From the NCBI GenBank assembly GCA_040767605.1, contig JAXGOI010000001.1, positions 868,001-932,000 of the forward strand: a stretch of 64,000 nucleotides of DNA, in the 5' to 3' direction. This DNA comes from JAXGOI01 sp040767605 (GTDB taxonomy: Bacteria > Bacillota > Dehalobacteriia > UBA4068). Of this stretch, positions 24,280-33,305 are shown piece after piece (the first letter of the stretch is position 1; each line of letters starts with the position of its first letter). Below the pieces are notes generated by a model that did not search any database, was not told the DNA's origin, and was given only the letters and a program-made list of their open reading frames with translations. Both the position numbers and the translations under genes were made by a program.

Positions 24280-25935
24280 TTAAGGCGCCGGGTTTTTGTT
24301 GCAATACTGCTCATTGGCATAGACAATGGCAAATTCCGCGCTGCTGAAAATATTTTTCTCGCCAATAATATCTATATAGCCGCTTCGCTTTAGCTTTTCC
24401 ATTACCTTTGGCTGAACGCTGCTTAGCATAACTTCTGTGCCGGCTTGCTGAAGGTTTTGGGTTAATTCTATAAGCCCCTGTAATCCGGATAAATCAATAA
24501 CCGGAACCCCGCGCATGGATAAAATTAATACCGAGGTATTTTGTAATTGAGAAAGCTGCGTGTTAAGCTTTTCCACAACGGCAAAAAAGATAGTCCCCGT
24601 TAAATAGGCCACTCTTATATGCTTGGGTACATCAGGTATATTTATGCCGATTTCCTCCAGGCGCTTATTTTCAATTTCGCTTAGGGTAATATCAATATCC
24701 GCCAGCCTTACAACAATTAAAACCGCCGAAAAAGCCACCCCAACAATAATCGCTTTAGTTAAATCCAGCATTACCGTGGCCCCTAAAGTAATAAAGAATT
24801 TGGCAATCCCCGATTTAAACCGATGCCCGAATATATAGCGAATATTTACCCAGTCGTTCATCCTCCAGGAAACCACAATTAAAATCCCGGCTAAAGCGGA
24901 AAGAGGAATAGCCGACATAACCGGCGCTAAAAGAAACATGGATAAAAGGAGTATAAATGCGTGGATAATCCCGGTGAGCCTGGTTTCTCCGCCGGATTTT
25001 ATGCCTACGCTGGTTCTGGCTAAGGCGGCGGTAGCGGGAACCCCTCCAAAAAAGGGGATAATAATATTACCTATGCCCTGGGCAAGCAATTCCCTGTCTC
25101 CGTTTAATTTTTCTTTTTTTAATTTGCCGGCTGCCGCCCCGCAAAGCAGGCTTTCTATCATTGCTAAAGCGGCGATGCTTAAGGCCGGAATAAAAAACTC
25201 ACCTAATTGATTAAAGGGAATGGCGGATAGGGATAAACGCTCCGGCAGGAGGATTTTTTTAGGTATTTCCCCTACCAGGGCAATATCCAGCTTTAAAAAA
25301 CTGTTTAAAATAAGGATAATAATCAGGCTTGCCAAAGATGAGGGGAATTTTTCTTCCCATTTTTTAGGCCAAAAAACCATAATAGCAATTGCCAGCAGGC
25401 CAATAAATAAAGCCGGGAAATTGGGGTTAAAACCCATGGTAAAATAAGAAATAAGCCTTGCTATGGCAAGCTCGCCGCTGGATGTAACCCCAAATAAATT
25501 ATCCAGCTGCCCCAGAGCGATAATAATTGCAATCCCGGAGGTAAAGCCTGTTATAACCGAGGAAGGTATAAAGCATATTATCCGTCCCAGCTTAAAAATA
25601 CCGGCGAGAATAAGCATAACCCCTGCCAGAAAGCCGGCTATAAAAATACCGTTTAAACCGTATTTATGCACAAGCATTATTAATATGGCCATCATGGCCC
25701 CTGTGGGGCCGGATATTTGAAAGGATGCCCCCGAAAGAGCGCCGATAATAAGCCCGGCTATAATTGCCGTAATAAGCCCCGAAGCCGCCGTTGCCCCGGA
25801 GCCTACCCCAAAGGCAAGGGCCAAAGGTAAGGCCACGGCAGCCGTGGTAATGCCCGCCATAAAATCTCTGGAAAGCTTGGAGCAATTATAAAACTCAAAT
25901 TCACTTTTAATATCCCTGATATAATCCCTAAGCAT
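24280..25935 (-). CDS. SulP-family anion transporter with STAS domain
   Basis: 551 residues. Residues about 1-410 form the SulP/SLC26 membrane domain (MAGITTAAVALPLALAFGVG, about 26-45; SGPTGAMMAIL, about 75-85). Residues about 435-545 form a STAS domain with VIDLSGLQGL, whose Ser is the usual phosphorylation position. Members import sulfate, bicarbonate, or other anions and dicarboxylates. No carbonic anhydrase or sulfate-assimilation gene is adjacent, so the substrate is open; the following SsuABC-like operon hints at sulfur supply but is separately terminated. Confidence 0.92.
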   Translation of the reverse strand: MLRDYIRDIKSEFEFYNCSKLSRDFMAGITTAAVALPLALAFGVGSGATAASGLITAIIAGLIIGALSGASFQISGPTGAMMAILIMLVHKYGLNGIFIAGFLAGVMLILAGIFKLGRIICFIPSSVITGFTSGIAIIIALGQLDNLFGVTSSGELAIARLISYFTMGFNPNFPALFIGLLAIAIMVFWPKKWEEKFPSSLASLIIILILNSFLKLDIALVGEIPKKILLPERLSLSAIPFNQLGEFFIPALSIAALAMIESLLCGAAAGKLKKEKLNGDRELLAQGIGNIIIPFFGGVPATAALARTSVGIKSGGETRLTGIIHAFILLLSMFLLAPVMSAIPLSALAGILIVVSWRMNDWVNIRYIFGHRFKSGIAKFFITLGATVMLDLTKAIIVGVAFSAVLIVVRLADIDITLSEIENKRLEEIGINIPDVPKHIRVAYLTGTIFFAVVEKLNTQLSQLQNTSVLILSMRGVPVIDLSGLQGLIELTQNLQQAGTEVMLSSVQPKVMEKLKRSGYIDIIGEKNIFSSAEFAIVYANEQYCNKNPAP

Positions 25936-26464
25936 TGATTTCTCATTTCCTTCTTAGTTTTCTCCCGTTTTTAAAGCATAAAACAAAGGCTTTTACAGCT
26001 GCCTTAAAGCAATAGCGGGGCCGGCAAAATTTATCCCCAAAAACGGGGGTTTAAGCGCCTTACCCCTATTACCAGGGTTTTGCTGCTTTCCTTTGCCTCT
26101 ATAATTATATACAAATTCCCTTAAAAAAGCTATCCCTAGGCAGTCTTTCCCTATCCCGGGCGGGGTTTTTAAAAAAAATACCCTCATCTTGCCCCTAAAT
26201 AAAAACTTTTAAAACCCGGGGCGGAATATCTTTGCCATTACTCCCGTCGAATTAAAGCATAATCAGTATAAAAGGCAGGGAAACCCCTGCCTTTTAATAA
26301 TTAAACTTAAGTTAAAGTTAAATATACAGCGAACTAAAACTGCAAAAATACTTTTTAAATAGATAATTTTATGAAAAGGGTATAATCTCAAGCTTAAGCA
26401 ATTTATTTTAATTGCCTATGCCTAAATGAGCCGGGAATTAAAGGCCGGGCTTAAAACCTGCTGC
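25936..26464. other. 530-bp intergenic region
   Basis: Holds the terminator at 26270-26295 and AT-rich upstream sequence of the SulP gene. A 64-codon minus-strand frame (25993-26187) has no support. Nothing else recognised. Confidence 0.45.
26270..26295. terminator. terminator of the SsuABC-like operon
   Basis: AAAAGGCAGGG / CCCTGCCTTTT, perfect 11-bp stem with AAAC loop, 170 bp after the last stop codon. Confidence 0.75.
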
Positions 26465-27448
26465 TTAAGGGTTTAAAAAGAGCGATTCAATATCCACTTC
26501 ATTTTCAATAAGGCCGCTTTCCAGCATAAATTTTTCCGTTCTCTTTAAGGCGGCAATATCTTCATCTGTAATATTCATTCTAAAATCGTAATTAAGGGCC
26601 ATTTCTTTAACGGCTTCCAAATCCAGGTCTGTGGCCTCCGCCGCCATTACCATAGATTCGCCATAGTTTCCCTCAATATACTTCAGAGTATCTTCCTGAA
26701 CTTTTAAAAAGGTCTCAATAATGCCTTTGTTTTTATTGTAAAAATCCTGAGTAGTGGCGGTAAGAATAGTGCCTGTAATAAGGCCCTCCCCGTCTGCCAC
26801 AAGGTTATAGCCTGCCGCGGCACAATTATAGGCGGCAGCTCCGGCTAATAAGGCGCAATCAATACTGCCGTTTTCCAAAGCCGCAAAGGAGGAAGGAATA
26901 TCCATGGAGATAAAATCCACATCCTCCATTGTAAGGCCGCCCTTAGCTAAATAGGCCGATAAAAGCTCATGCAAATTTGTACCCTTTGGCCCGGCAATAG
27001 TTTTACCGCGTAAAGCCTCGGGGGAATTTATAGATTTATCCGCCGAAAACATTGTAAAGGCCCTGGGAGAAATACTATACATACCGATAATTTTTATATC
27101 CGCGCCATTGGCCGCCGAAAGAATTACGGAAGTTGCCCCCACGGCATTAAGAATTTGAATATTCCCCGAAGCCAAAGCGGCGGTTTGATCGGCCCCGCTG
27201 ACTAAATCCGAATAGGCAAATCCGAGGCCTAATTGAGAAAAGGCGGCTTCAAAGCTCCCCTGCTGCTTCTGGACTATAGAAGGTATATTTAGCGGAGCTT
27301 TAACATATGTCATGGTTACGGTATCAACGCTGTATTCGCCGCCATTCTTTGCTCCCGATGAACAGCCCGCAAAAAGGCTGAGGGATAATACTAAGCATCC
27401 CATTACCACGGCTGTTCTTTTAATTTTACTTAAATTAAACCTTTTCAT
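26465..27448 (-). CDS. ABC transporter binding lipoprotein (SsuA/ThiY/NMT1 type)
   Basis: 327 residues. Signal peptide with lipobox FAGC (Cys about 29), then a type-II periplasmic-binding fold: VTMTYVKAPLNIPSIVQKQQ (about 44-63), ALASGNIQILNAVGATSV (about 91-108), GKTIAGPKGTNLHELLSAYL (about 147-166). Family members bind sulfonates, taurine, nitrate, thiamine precursors or other small anions or heterocycles. Third gene of an operon with permease and ATPase. The ligand is not evident; see the leader at 29028-29175 for a possible regulatory clue. Confidence 0.88.
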   Translation of the reverse strand: MKRFNLSKIKRTAVVMGCLVLSLSLFAGCSSGAKNGGEYSVDTVTMTYVKAPLNIPSIVQKQQGSFEAAFSQLGLGFAYSDLVSGADQTAALASGNIQILNAVGATSVILSAANGADIKIIGMYSISPRAFTMFSADKSINSPEALRGKTIAGPKGTNLHELLSAYLAKGGLTMEDVDFISMDIPSSFAALENGSIDCALLAGAAAYNCAAAGYNLVADGEGLITGTILTATTQDFYNKNKGIIETFLKVQEDTLKYIEGNYGESMVMAAEATDLDLEAVKEMALNYDFRMNITDEDIAALKRTEKFMLESGLIENEVDIESLFLNP

Positions 27449-27449
27449 T

Positions 27450-28187
27450 TTAATTCTCCTTTAAAGTTTTTTTGGCATCTCCCTCAAGAGCTGAGAGTAT
27501 ATTGCGCTTCAGTTTAATGGAGGAAGAAGAAAGCAAATCTCTTTCCCCCTGAAGGGGGCCGGGGTAGAATTTTTCCGTTATTACACCCCCTGCCATAATA
27601 CATATTCTATCCCCTAAAATTATAGCCTCATCAATATTATGGGTAACAAATATTACCCCCATTTTTGTTTCCCGATGTATTCTTAAAAGCTCGCATTGCA
27701 TTGTGGAGCGGGTAAAAAAATCTAAGGCGGCAAAGGGCTCATCCATAAGAATTAAGCCGGGGCGGCAGGCCAAAGCCCGGGCCAGGGCCACCCTATGCTG
27801 CATACCGCCGGAAAGCTGGGCGGGGTAGGCGGCCTCAAAGCCATCCAGCTTTACGGTATGAATAATTTCTGCCGTTTTTTGAGGGTCTATTTGGGCTTTT
27901 TCAAGGCCGAAATTAACATTCCCCTCTATATTCAGCCAGGGCATAAGCCGAGGCTCCTGAAAAACCATGCCAAAAACCGTATTATCCGGGAAGTTTATTT
28001 TGCCCTCATCAGGGGTTTCCAAACCGCAAAGGATTTTAAGAAGGGTTGTCTTACCGCAGCCGCTGCGGCCTAAAATAACGGTAATTTCCCCCGTATCCCC
28101 CGTAAGCTCCAGCCCCCGCAAAACCTCCAGATAATTATTCCCTATTTTAAAAGTTTTTCTCAAGTTTTCTATTTTAAATTCAGCCAT
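27450..28187 (-). CDS. ABC transporter ATPase (SsuB/TauB type)
   Basis: 245 residues: Walker A GRSGCGKTT (about 40-48), Q-loop VFQEPRLMPW, signature LSGGMQHRVALARAL, Walker B LILMDEPFAALD, H-loop VTHNIDEA. Full active set, so a working importer ATPase. Overlaps the permease stop by 8 nt (ATGGCTGA) and ends 1 bp before the binding-protein ATG, consistent with translational coupling. Confidence 0.92.
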   Translation of the reverse strand: MAEFKIENLRKTFKIGNNYLEVLRGLELTGDTGEITVILGRSGCGKTTLLKILCGLETPDEGKINFPDNTVFGMVFQEPRLMPWLNIEGNVNFGLEKAQIDPQKTAEIIHTVKLDGFEAAYPAQLSGGMQHRVALARALACRPGLILMDEPFAALDFFTRSTMQCELLRIHRETKMGVIFVTHNIDEAIILGDRICIMAGGVITEKFYPGPLQGERDLLSSSSIKLKRNILSALEGDAKKTLKEN

Positions 28188-28950
28188 TTATAGCCTCCCT
28201 GCCCCTTCTGCGGGAGGCTATATTTAAAGCCAAACCGCAAAGGCTGTCTGTAAGCAGGCCCACAAAGCCAATAAATAAAATACCTACTATAACTTTATCT
28301 GTTCTGGAGAGGGCCTGAGCATCCAAAATAAGGTAACCTATACCGCTGGCGGCGGCTATCATTTCGGCGCTTACAATAGCGCGCCAGGCATAGCCAAGGC
28401 CTATGCGAATACCCACAAGGACACTGGGAATGGCATTGGGTAGCCTTATTTTAAAGAAGATTTTTGATTTTGAAAAACCCAGAACTTTGCCGACTTCAAT
28501 AAGGCGGCTATCGCAGCCGAAAATTCCGCTTTCCGTATTAAGGAGCACCGGGAAAAGAGAGGCTAAAACAATAACAATTATTTTAGGCATCTCCCCTATG
28601 CCAAACCATAAAATTAAAAGAGGAATAAGGCTTATGGGGGGGATATGCCGGATTACCTCAAGAAAGTGGCTGTAATAAGGAACTATTTTTGGGAATAAAG
28701 CCGCAATAAGGGTAAGTAAAAATGTTAATAAGCAGGAGATTGAAAAGCCTAAAGCTACCCTGCGTAAACTTATAAGCAAATGCTCCGCCAGCTCTCCGCC
28801 GGAGAGCATTTTTAAAAATGTTTGAAAGACCCTCCCCGGAGAGGGCAAAATATAGGCGCTCCAAATACCGGCATTACATACCAAATGCCAAAGGAGCAGG
28901 ATAATCCCATAAATAAGCAGGGTTTTTAGTACGCGTTTTAGTATTTTCAT
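28180..28950 (-). CDS. ABC transporter permease (SsuC/TauC type)
   Basis: 256 residues, about six membrane helices. The EAA loop that contacts the ATPase is LIEVGKVLGFSKSKIFFKIRLPNA-type (about 149-172). First gene of the operon. Its transcript appears to start at a strong promoter 200 bp upstream and to pass through a terminator-bearing leader. The start ATG lies after an AT-rich stretch with GAGG about 8 nt upstream. Confidence 0.9.
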   Translation of the reverse strand: MKILKRVLKTLLIYGIILLLWHLVCNAGIWSAYILPSPGRVFQTFLKMLSGGELAEHLLISLRRVALGFSISCLLTFLLTLIAALFPKIVPYYSHFLEVIRHIPPISLIPLLILWFGIGEMPKIIVIVLASLFPVLLNTESGIFGCDSRLIEVGKVLGFSKSKIFFKIRLPNAIPSVLVGIRIGLGYAWRAIVSAEMIAAASGIGYLILDAQALSRTDKVIVGILFIGFVGLLTDSLCGLALNIASRRRGREAING

Positions 28951-29027
28951 TTTTGGGCCTCTTATAAAAATATTATTTAGGAGGTAAGTTTATTTTTTTG
29001 TATTTTATTTTAAAAGATTATAAAAGC

Positions 29028-29175
29028 AAAAAATCCTTTCCGTAAACACGGAAAGGACGCAATAAAACAATTGCTTTAGGGTAAAACCCGAAACAATATA
29101 TACGCACTTCCCGCTTAGGAATAACCTTTGCAGTCAGATTATCTTTATAATAACCTGCCCCTTGGCAGATGTCAA
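29028..29175 (-). ncRNA. candidate riboswitch/attenuator leader of the SsuABC-like operon
   Basis: Minus strand: TTGACA (29170-29175) and TATTAT (29147-29152) with a 17-bp spacer start an RNA of about 110 nt. It contains stem GATAATC / GGTTATT (29143-29137 with 29126-29120), small stem GGG-N5-CCC (about 29091-29080), GCAAT / ATTGC (about 29076-29061), and a perfect terminator TCCTTTCCGT / ACGGAAAGGA (29057-29034) followed by T6. The first codon of the permease is 80 nt further on. This layout is that of transcription attenuation. TPP, SAM, guanidine-I, cobalamin and T-box hallmarks were looked for and not seen. Confidence 0.6.
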
Positions 29176-29435
29176 GAGGCTTTAGCATTAAAAGCCTCCC
29201 GGCTTAAAAAACACTCTCTTTAAGGCAGGATATATTCTTTAAAATAATTGTTTTAGGTCTAAAGCCTAAGCCCCTGTATGCCTAAAACCGGCAGCTATTA
29301 ATTGACAGCTATTAGAAGATTACTTATAATAAAAATAGTATTCCAGCCGGGCTGAACCAAATAATTTATATTCAGGATTAATAAAAATAATCTCTTGAAA
29401 TACCGGCTTTTTTCTGCCCTGAGATTTTTATGTTT

Positions 29436-29462
29436 GCATAGGGTTTTAAACTGAGCCTATGC
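29436..29462 (+). promoter_or_regulatory. dyad upstream of the TetR gene
   Basis: GCATAGG-N13-CCTATGC, perfect 7-bp arms, 28 bp before the ATG. A likely operator for TetR autoregulation; no convincing -35/-10 pair was identified. Confidence 0.45.
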
Positions 29463-29490
29463 TGTTAAAAAATTTTTTAAGGGGTTTTTT

Positions 29491-30180
29491 ATGAAAAATA
29501 TAAATATTAAGGCGCAGGAAGAAGAAAATATTAACCGCAAACAAAAGATTTTAGATATTGCCGGGTTGCTGTTTTTAACCCAGGGTTATGAAAAAACCAG
29601 TATGCGGCAAATTGCCGCCGAGGCCGGGGTAAGCCTGGGCCTTGTTACCTACTATTTTAATGTTAAAAAAGAAATTGCCTTTGCTTTATTAAAACATCAA
29701 TTAGGGGTTTTTGCCCATTATGCCAAAAAATATTTGCAAATGGATGAAGACCCGGTTCTTTTTTCGGCGGTTTTAGTTAAATTAACCTGCCGGGTACTGG
29801 CCTCGCCAAAATTTTATAATTTTTTTATGGATATGCTTAAAAGCGATATTTATCAGGAGGTTGTAATAGATTCCGGCATTGAAATCTTTGAGGCCATTAA
29901 TAATAAATACCAATTAGAGCTGGATGAAGATTATATGAAATTATACGGGAATTATATCCCCGTCGGTGTAGAGCGGACTTTAATGCTTTATGCCAAGGAT
30001 TATCAGCTAACGGAAAGCGTGGCGGATTTAGCCTTTAAAGCCTATATGGTCTATTTTATTAACGATATGGGCATGCTTAACAGATTCTGTAAAAAAAGCG
30101 AAATAATTGTAGCCCTTATTTTAGATGAAAACCCCGGCCTTTGTGATTTGGGCTTTCTTTTGGAGGATATAAAAGTTTAA
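29491..30180 (+). CDS. TetR/AcrR-family regulator
   Basis: 229 residues. HTH at about 18-64: RKQKILDIAGLLFLTQGYE, TSMRQIAAEAGVSLGLVTYYF and NVKKEIAFALL are classic TetR. The C-terminal ligand domain (about 70-229) is not recognisable. Divergent from the SsuABC-like operon with a 540-bp gap, and convergent with the damaged phosphotriesterase locus. Its target is unknown; itself via the nearby dyad is the simplest guess. Confidence 0.88.
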   Translation: MKNINIKAQEEENINRKQKILDIAGLLFLTQGYEKTSMRQIAAEAGVSLGLVTYYFNVKKEIAFALLKHQLGVFAHYAKKYLQMDEDPVLFSAVLVKLTCRVLASPKFYNFFMDMLKSDIYQEVVIDSGIEIFEAINNKYQLELDEDYMKLYGNYIPVGVERTLMLYAKDYQLTESVADLAFKAYMVYFINDMGMLNRFCKKSEIIVALILDENPGLCDLGFLLEDIKV

Positions 30181-30231
30181 AACGGCAATTTAATCCGGCC
30201 GGCATTAGCCGCCTTACCGCTTTTAAAAAAG

Positions 30232-30267
30232 GCCTGCGCTACTTAATAGTAGCGCAGGCTTTTTTTA
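30232..30267. terminator. bidirectional terminator
   Basis: GCCTGCGCTACT / AGTAGCGCAGGC, perfect 12-bp stem, TAAT loop, T7 on the plus side and A6 on the other. It ends the TetR gene and the minus-strand ferredoxin remnant. Confidence 0.85.
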
Positions 30268-30298
30268 TATGGCAGAGAACAAAAAATACTAAAATATT

Positions 30299-30403
30299 TT
30301 ACCAAGCAGGAGGAATGGGGTAATAACGCCTGGGGTCTACAAATATTGCCTGAGTGGGGCAATCCTCCTCGCAGTTATAGCAGCAGACGCAATCTCTGGG
30401 GTA
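30299..30403 (-). pseudogene. 3' remnant of a ferredoxin gene
   Basis: Read in a frame different from the phosphotriesterase fragment, this stretch encodes YPRDCVCCYNCEEDCP, continues with TQAIFVDPRRYYPIPPAW and a stop. That is nearly the same as the last 34 residues of the intact ferredoxin at 58493 (YPKDCICCYNCEEDCP...RYYPIPPAWC). Only the second 4Fe-4S motif survives; there is no start or first cluster. It directly abuts the broken phosphotriesterase gene. Confidence 0.85.
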
Positions 30404-31082
30404 TGACTATTCTGTCCGGGTTCATGCCCTCTTCTAAAAGAATTTTAGCAATTTTAACCCCGTTGCCGCCAATTCTTGTGCAAGGGTGAACGGTAAGGGA
30501 GAGCCCTGTTTCAATTGCCGTCATCGCCGCCGCCCTGAGGGTTCTTTCTTCCTGCTTTGAAAGATGGGTCATGCCGATTTTTAAATGCCCGGGGAAAATG
30601 CCGGTATCATCAATGCCGTATTTTATTTCATGAAGCATCTTATTTTTATACTGTTCAATTGTCATATTCCTATATTCTGCGGGCCAGGAATCTTCAGTAT
30701 AAAAACCGGTTGTAGCTACAACATGCAGCCCCGTCTTTTTAGAAATTCTTTTTACCGCGGGCATATTGCACCTTAAACCTATGGCGCTCATTTCTACCAG
30801 CGCCCCGCCTCCGGCATCCTTAAAATCCTTTACTTCGCCTGTCATCATCTCTTCATCATCCAGGCTAAGGGCATCCCAGCACAATATAAAGTTTCTTTTA
30901 AGCAAACCCGCATTTTCCAGAGAAACCGGGTCATCAACCTTAACCTTAATGCTTTTAGGTATTTTATCTTCATATCTGCTGCGTATTGTTTTACCGCCAT
31001 CCATCATTATATGTTCGTGCATGGATGTAAAGCCCAAATCTTCAGGTTTAATTTCCCCAAGTACGGTCATGATTTTAGACAC
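30402..31082 (-). pseudogene. phosphotriesterase-family gene, 3' truncated
   Basis: From GTG at 31082 (GGGAGC upstream) the frame encodes about 227 residues of a PTE/amidohydrolase-type protein: TSMHEHI (HxH metal motif, about 19-25), SAIGLRCN, VVATTGFY, HLKIGMTH, LSLTVHPCTRIGGNG (His ligand), then NPDRIVI. At that point intact members continue with the GHxD-type ligand region and another 80-100 residues. Here the frame passes into ferredoxin sequence out of frame and stops at 30375. The metal site is incomplete, so it is most likely inactive. Confidence 0.85.
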
Positions 31083-31149
31083 TTGATCAGCTCCCTAAAG
31101 CCGCTAAGCCCGCCGGCCAATATGTTTAAGCTAAGTTTATTCCTCTTGA

Positions 31150-31231
31150 ATTACTCTTTTTAGGATTACTCTTTTTAGAATTACTCTTTTTAAAAAAGCT
31201 CTTTCTTAATTTACTCTTTCTTAGTTTACTC
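31150..31231. repeat. tandem repeat, 15-bp units, at the end of the SBP gene
   Basis: Three near-identical copies of ATTACTCTTTTTAGR (31150-31194), then two degenerate 11-13-bp copies (TTTACTCTTTCTTA) that run into the stop codon of the binding-protein gene at 31226. Confidence 0.8.
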
Positions 31232-32812
31232 TTCTATATAGACATTTTTAAATGTCGTCGCCAGGGTTCCGCTTAATTTAAAGCCTTTAACTTTTTTATG
31301 CATTACACTATGCTGTGTATATGTACTTAAATTATATAAAATATTCTCATCCATCAGGCGTTTTTGGGCCAGCTCACTGTATTGCTTTTTGCTTGCGTCA
31401 TCCTGGGCGCTTAATGCCTTTGCCACATAATCGTCATATTGGGCATCATTAAAGCTGCACCAGTTGCTCCCCGGTATCTTTTCACTTGTGTATCTTCTAA
31501 GTGTTTCATCGGGAAGCACCCCGGTGGAATCATAAAGCAGCCATATCGGAGCATTGCCGTTTCTGACAGTATCCAGGAAAACGCCGAAATCCACAGCTTT
31601 TAATTCCGCCTTTATGCCGGCCTGAGTTAAATAAGATTGAACAAGAGTAGCCGGGCCGATGCTTAAGGCATCATTGGGGCAGTAAAACTCGGTTTCTACC
31701 CCATCGGGGTAACCCGCCTCCGCTAAGAGGGATTTCGCTTTTTCTACATCAAAAACGGGGTTATAATAATCATTTACAGAGTATTTTGTAAGGAAGGGAA
31801 TAAAACCCTGGGGAGCCTTTTCAAGACCCATAAAATAATCCGCTAATATTTCATCCCTGTTTATGGCATATGTTAGGGCTTCTCTTACCTTGGCATTTTT
31901 AAAATTCTTATCCTGATAATTCATGCCTACATAGAGAACCTGCCTGCCCGGAACAGAATCAATGGTGTATTTATCGGGCTGGCCCTTATATTGCAGCAGC
32001 TTTTGAGTATCCGTAATGGAGAAGAAATCTACCTCGCCTGCTTCAAAAGCGTTAAATAAGGTTGCGGGCTCCGGAATTATATGAAAGACTATTCTATCCA
32101 GCTTACCCTTTTCGCCCCAGTATGTATCATGCTTTACAACCTCTGTACGCTCATTTGCCGAACCTTTATCAAAGGCATAGGGGCCTGTTCCTACAGGGTT
32201 TTTGGCAAAATCATCATTGCCCATTTCGGTAACGGCCTTTCCGCTCACAATATAACCGTACCAGGCGGCCATTTTATACAGGAAGTTTATATCCTTGCTT
32301 TTTAAAACAATTTTTACGGTATAATCATCTTCAGCCGTTATGCTTTCAAAATTATCAACACCGATGGCAGGGGCTATTGAGGTTGCTTTAACCTCCGGGT
32401 CTGCAAATCTGTTAAAGGTAAAAACAACATCTTCCGCCTTCATCTCACCATAACCATGGTGGAACTGAACCCCTTTTCTAAGATTAAATATGAATGTTTT
32501 AAAATCGTCCTCAACTTTCCAGTCCTCCGCCAGCTCACCCACAAAGTTTAAATCGCTGTCATAGGTAAGCAGAGTTTCGAATACGCTGGGGCCAAACATC
32601 ATATCCTCATTTGTAGACCATGTGGCCGGGTCCATATTGGTTTTTTCCCAATCTCTTGCCACATTTAAAACAATTTCATTTTGCTCTCCGGAATTATTCC
32701 CATCCTGCCCAGCAGATGAATCCGTTGGGGTTGTTGTATCAGGGCCGCACCCTGTTAAGACTAAAAGAACAACCATTAATAGGCTAATGACGAATATAAG
32801 TTTCTTTGACAT
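31226..32812 (-). CDS. family-5 (oligopeptide/nickel type) binding lipoprotein, orphan
   Basis: 528 residues. Lipobox LTGC (Cys about 22), a Thr/Ser/Gly-rich linker, then SBP_bac_5: LNVARDWEKTNMDPATWS (about 49-66), GELAEDWKVEDDFKTFIFNLR (about 94-114), VREALTYAINRDEIL (about 306-320). It binds peptides, metal chelates or other solutes for ABC import. No permease or ATPase genes accompany it; the deletion scar in the next gene downstream may have removed them. Confidence 0.9.
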   Translation of the reverse strand: MSKKLIFVISLLMVVLLVLTGCGPDTTTPTDSSAGQDGNNSGEQNEIVLNVARDWEKTNMDPATWSTNEDMMFGPSVFETLLTYDSDLNFVGELAEDWKVEDDFKTFIFNLRKGVQFHHGYGEMKAEDVVFTFNRFADPEVKATSIAPAIGVDNFESITAEDDYTVKIVLKSKDINFLYKMAAWYGYIVSGKAVTEMGNDDFAKNPVGTGPYAFDKGSANERTEVVKHDTYWGEKGKLDRIVFHIIPEPATLFNAFEAGEVDFFSITDTQKLLQYKGQPDKYTIDSVPGRQVLYVGMNYQDKNFKNAKVREALTYAINRDEILADYFMGLEKAPQGFIPFLTKYSVNDYYNPVFDVEKAKSLLAEAGYPDGVETEFYCPNDALSIGPATLVQSYLTQAGIKAELKAVDFGVFLDTVRNGNAPIWLLYDSTGVLPDETLRRYTSEKIPGSNWCSFNDAQYDDYVAKALSAQDDASKKQYSELAQKRLMDENILYNLSTYTQHSVMHKKVKGFKLSGTLATTFKNVYIEE

Positions 32813-32878
32813 AAAATTGCCCCTTTCATTTTAAAAACTTAACAATTTAATTAAAGAGTTTGCAATTAGGCATAATGC

Positions 32879-33205
32879 TTAAAATGTCATTTCTTCGTCT
32901 CTTTCCAAAAGGAATGTAACAGGTCTTACTCCATCGGTGCAGCATACTATATGGGAATAATCTTTTTTATCCCATGGCGCAAAAGTTCCCCCCCTGCTGA
33001 TTGCCATTACTTGCGGGTAAATATCCCGCCAGGCAAATGGGCAAAAATTTTCCGGCTGCTGCATCATCCCTTCCACAATTATTGTATCCCCCTCCTCAAA
33101 ATAATCGCAGCTTCCTACCTCTTTCCCCCCTGTCAGATATTTATCGGCAATATCCTCATAAAGCACCTTTCTTAAAACTGTAATCTTAACCTTGTACATT
33201 GCCAT
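32879..33205 (-). CDS. TIGR04076-family protein
   Basis: 108 residues. MYKVKITVLRK, then CDYFEEGD, CPFAWRDIYP and CCTDGVRPVTFLLER are landmarks of the small TIGR04076 family in anaerobic bacteria. The function of the family is unknown; conserved Cys residues (about 34, 55, 88, 89) might bind a metal. Start ATG is 9 nt after AAGGAG. It precedes the orphan binding protein by 67 bp in the same direction. Confidence 0.8.
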   Translation of the reverse strand: MAMYKVKITVLRKVLYEDIADKYLTGGKEVGSCDYFEEGDTIIVEGMMQQPENFCPFAWRDIYPQVMAISRGGTFAPWDKKDYSHIVCCTDGVRPVTFLLERDEEMTF

Positions 33206-33271
33206 AATTTACTTCTCCTTAAACAATTAATAAAATTAAGCATAAAGTGAGGATTGATGTTTACTCTAAAC

Positions 33272-33294
33272 TTTAATATTTATATTATATTAAA
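33272..33294 (-). promoter_or_regulatory. dyad in the promoter region of the TIGR04076 gene
   Basis: TTTAATAT-N7-ATATTAAA, perfect 8-bp arms, nested in a wider ACTCTA...TAGAGT pair (about 33263-33305). AT-rich, so chance is a real alternative. Confidence 0.35.
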
Positions 33295-33305
33295 ATCAAT
33301 AGAGT

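Noticed and set aside
25993..26187. 64-codon minus-strand frame upstream of the SulP gene
   Set aside because: Low-complexity composition, no ribosome site, no family resemblance.
29020..29120. A GTG-initiated leader peptide of about 27 codons inside the SsuABC-like leader
   Set aside because: The only purine-rich stretch touches the GTG directly (no spacing), the frame runs through the terminator, and codons show no run of a regulatory amino acid.
31150..31231. Tandem repeats as a CRISPR array
   Set aside because: Units are 12-15 bp in direct contact, without spacers, and no cas gene is in the window.
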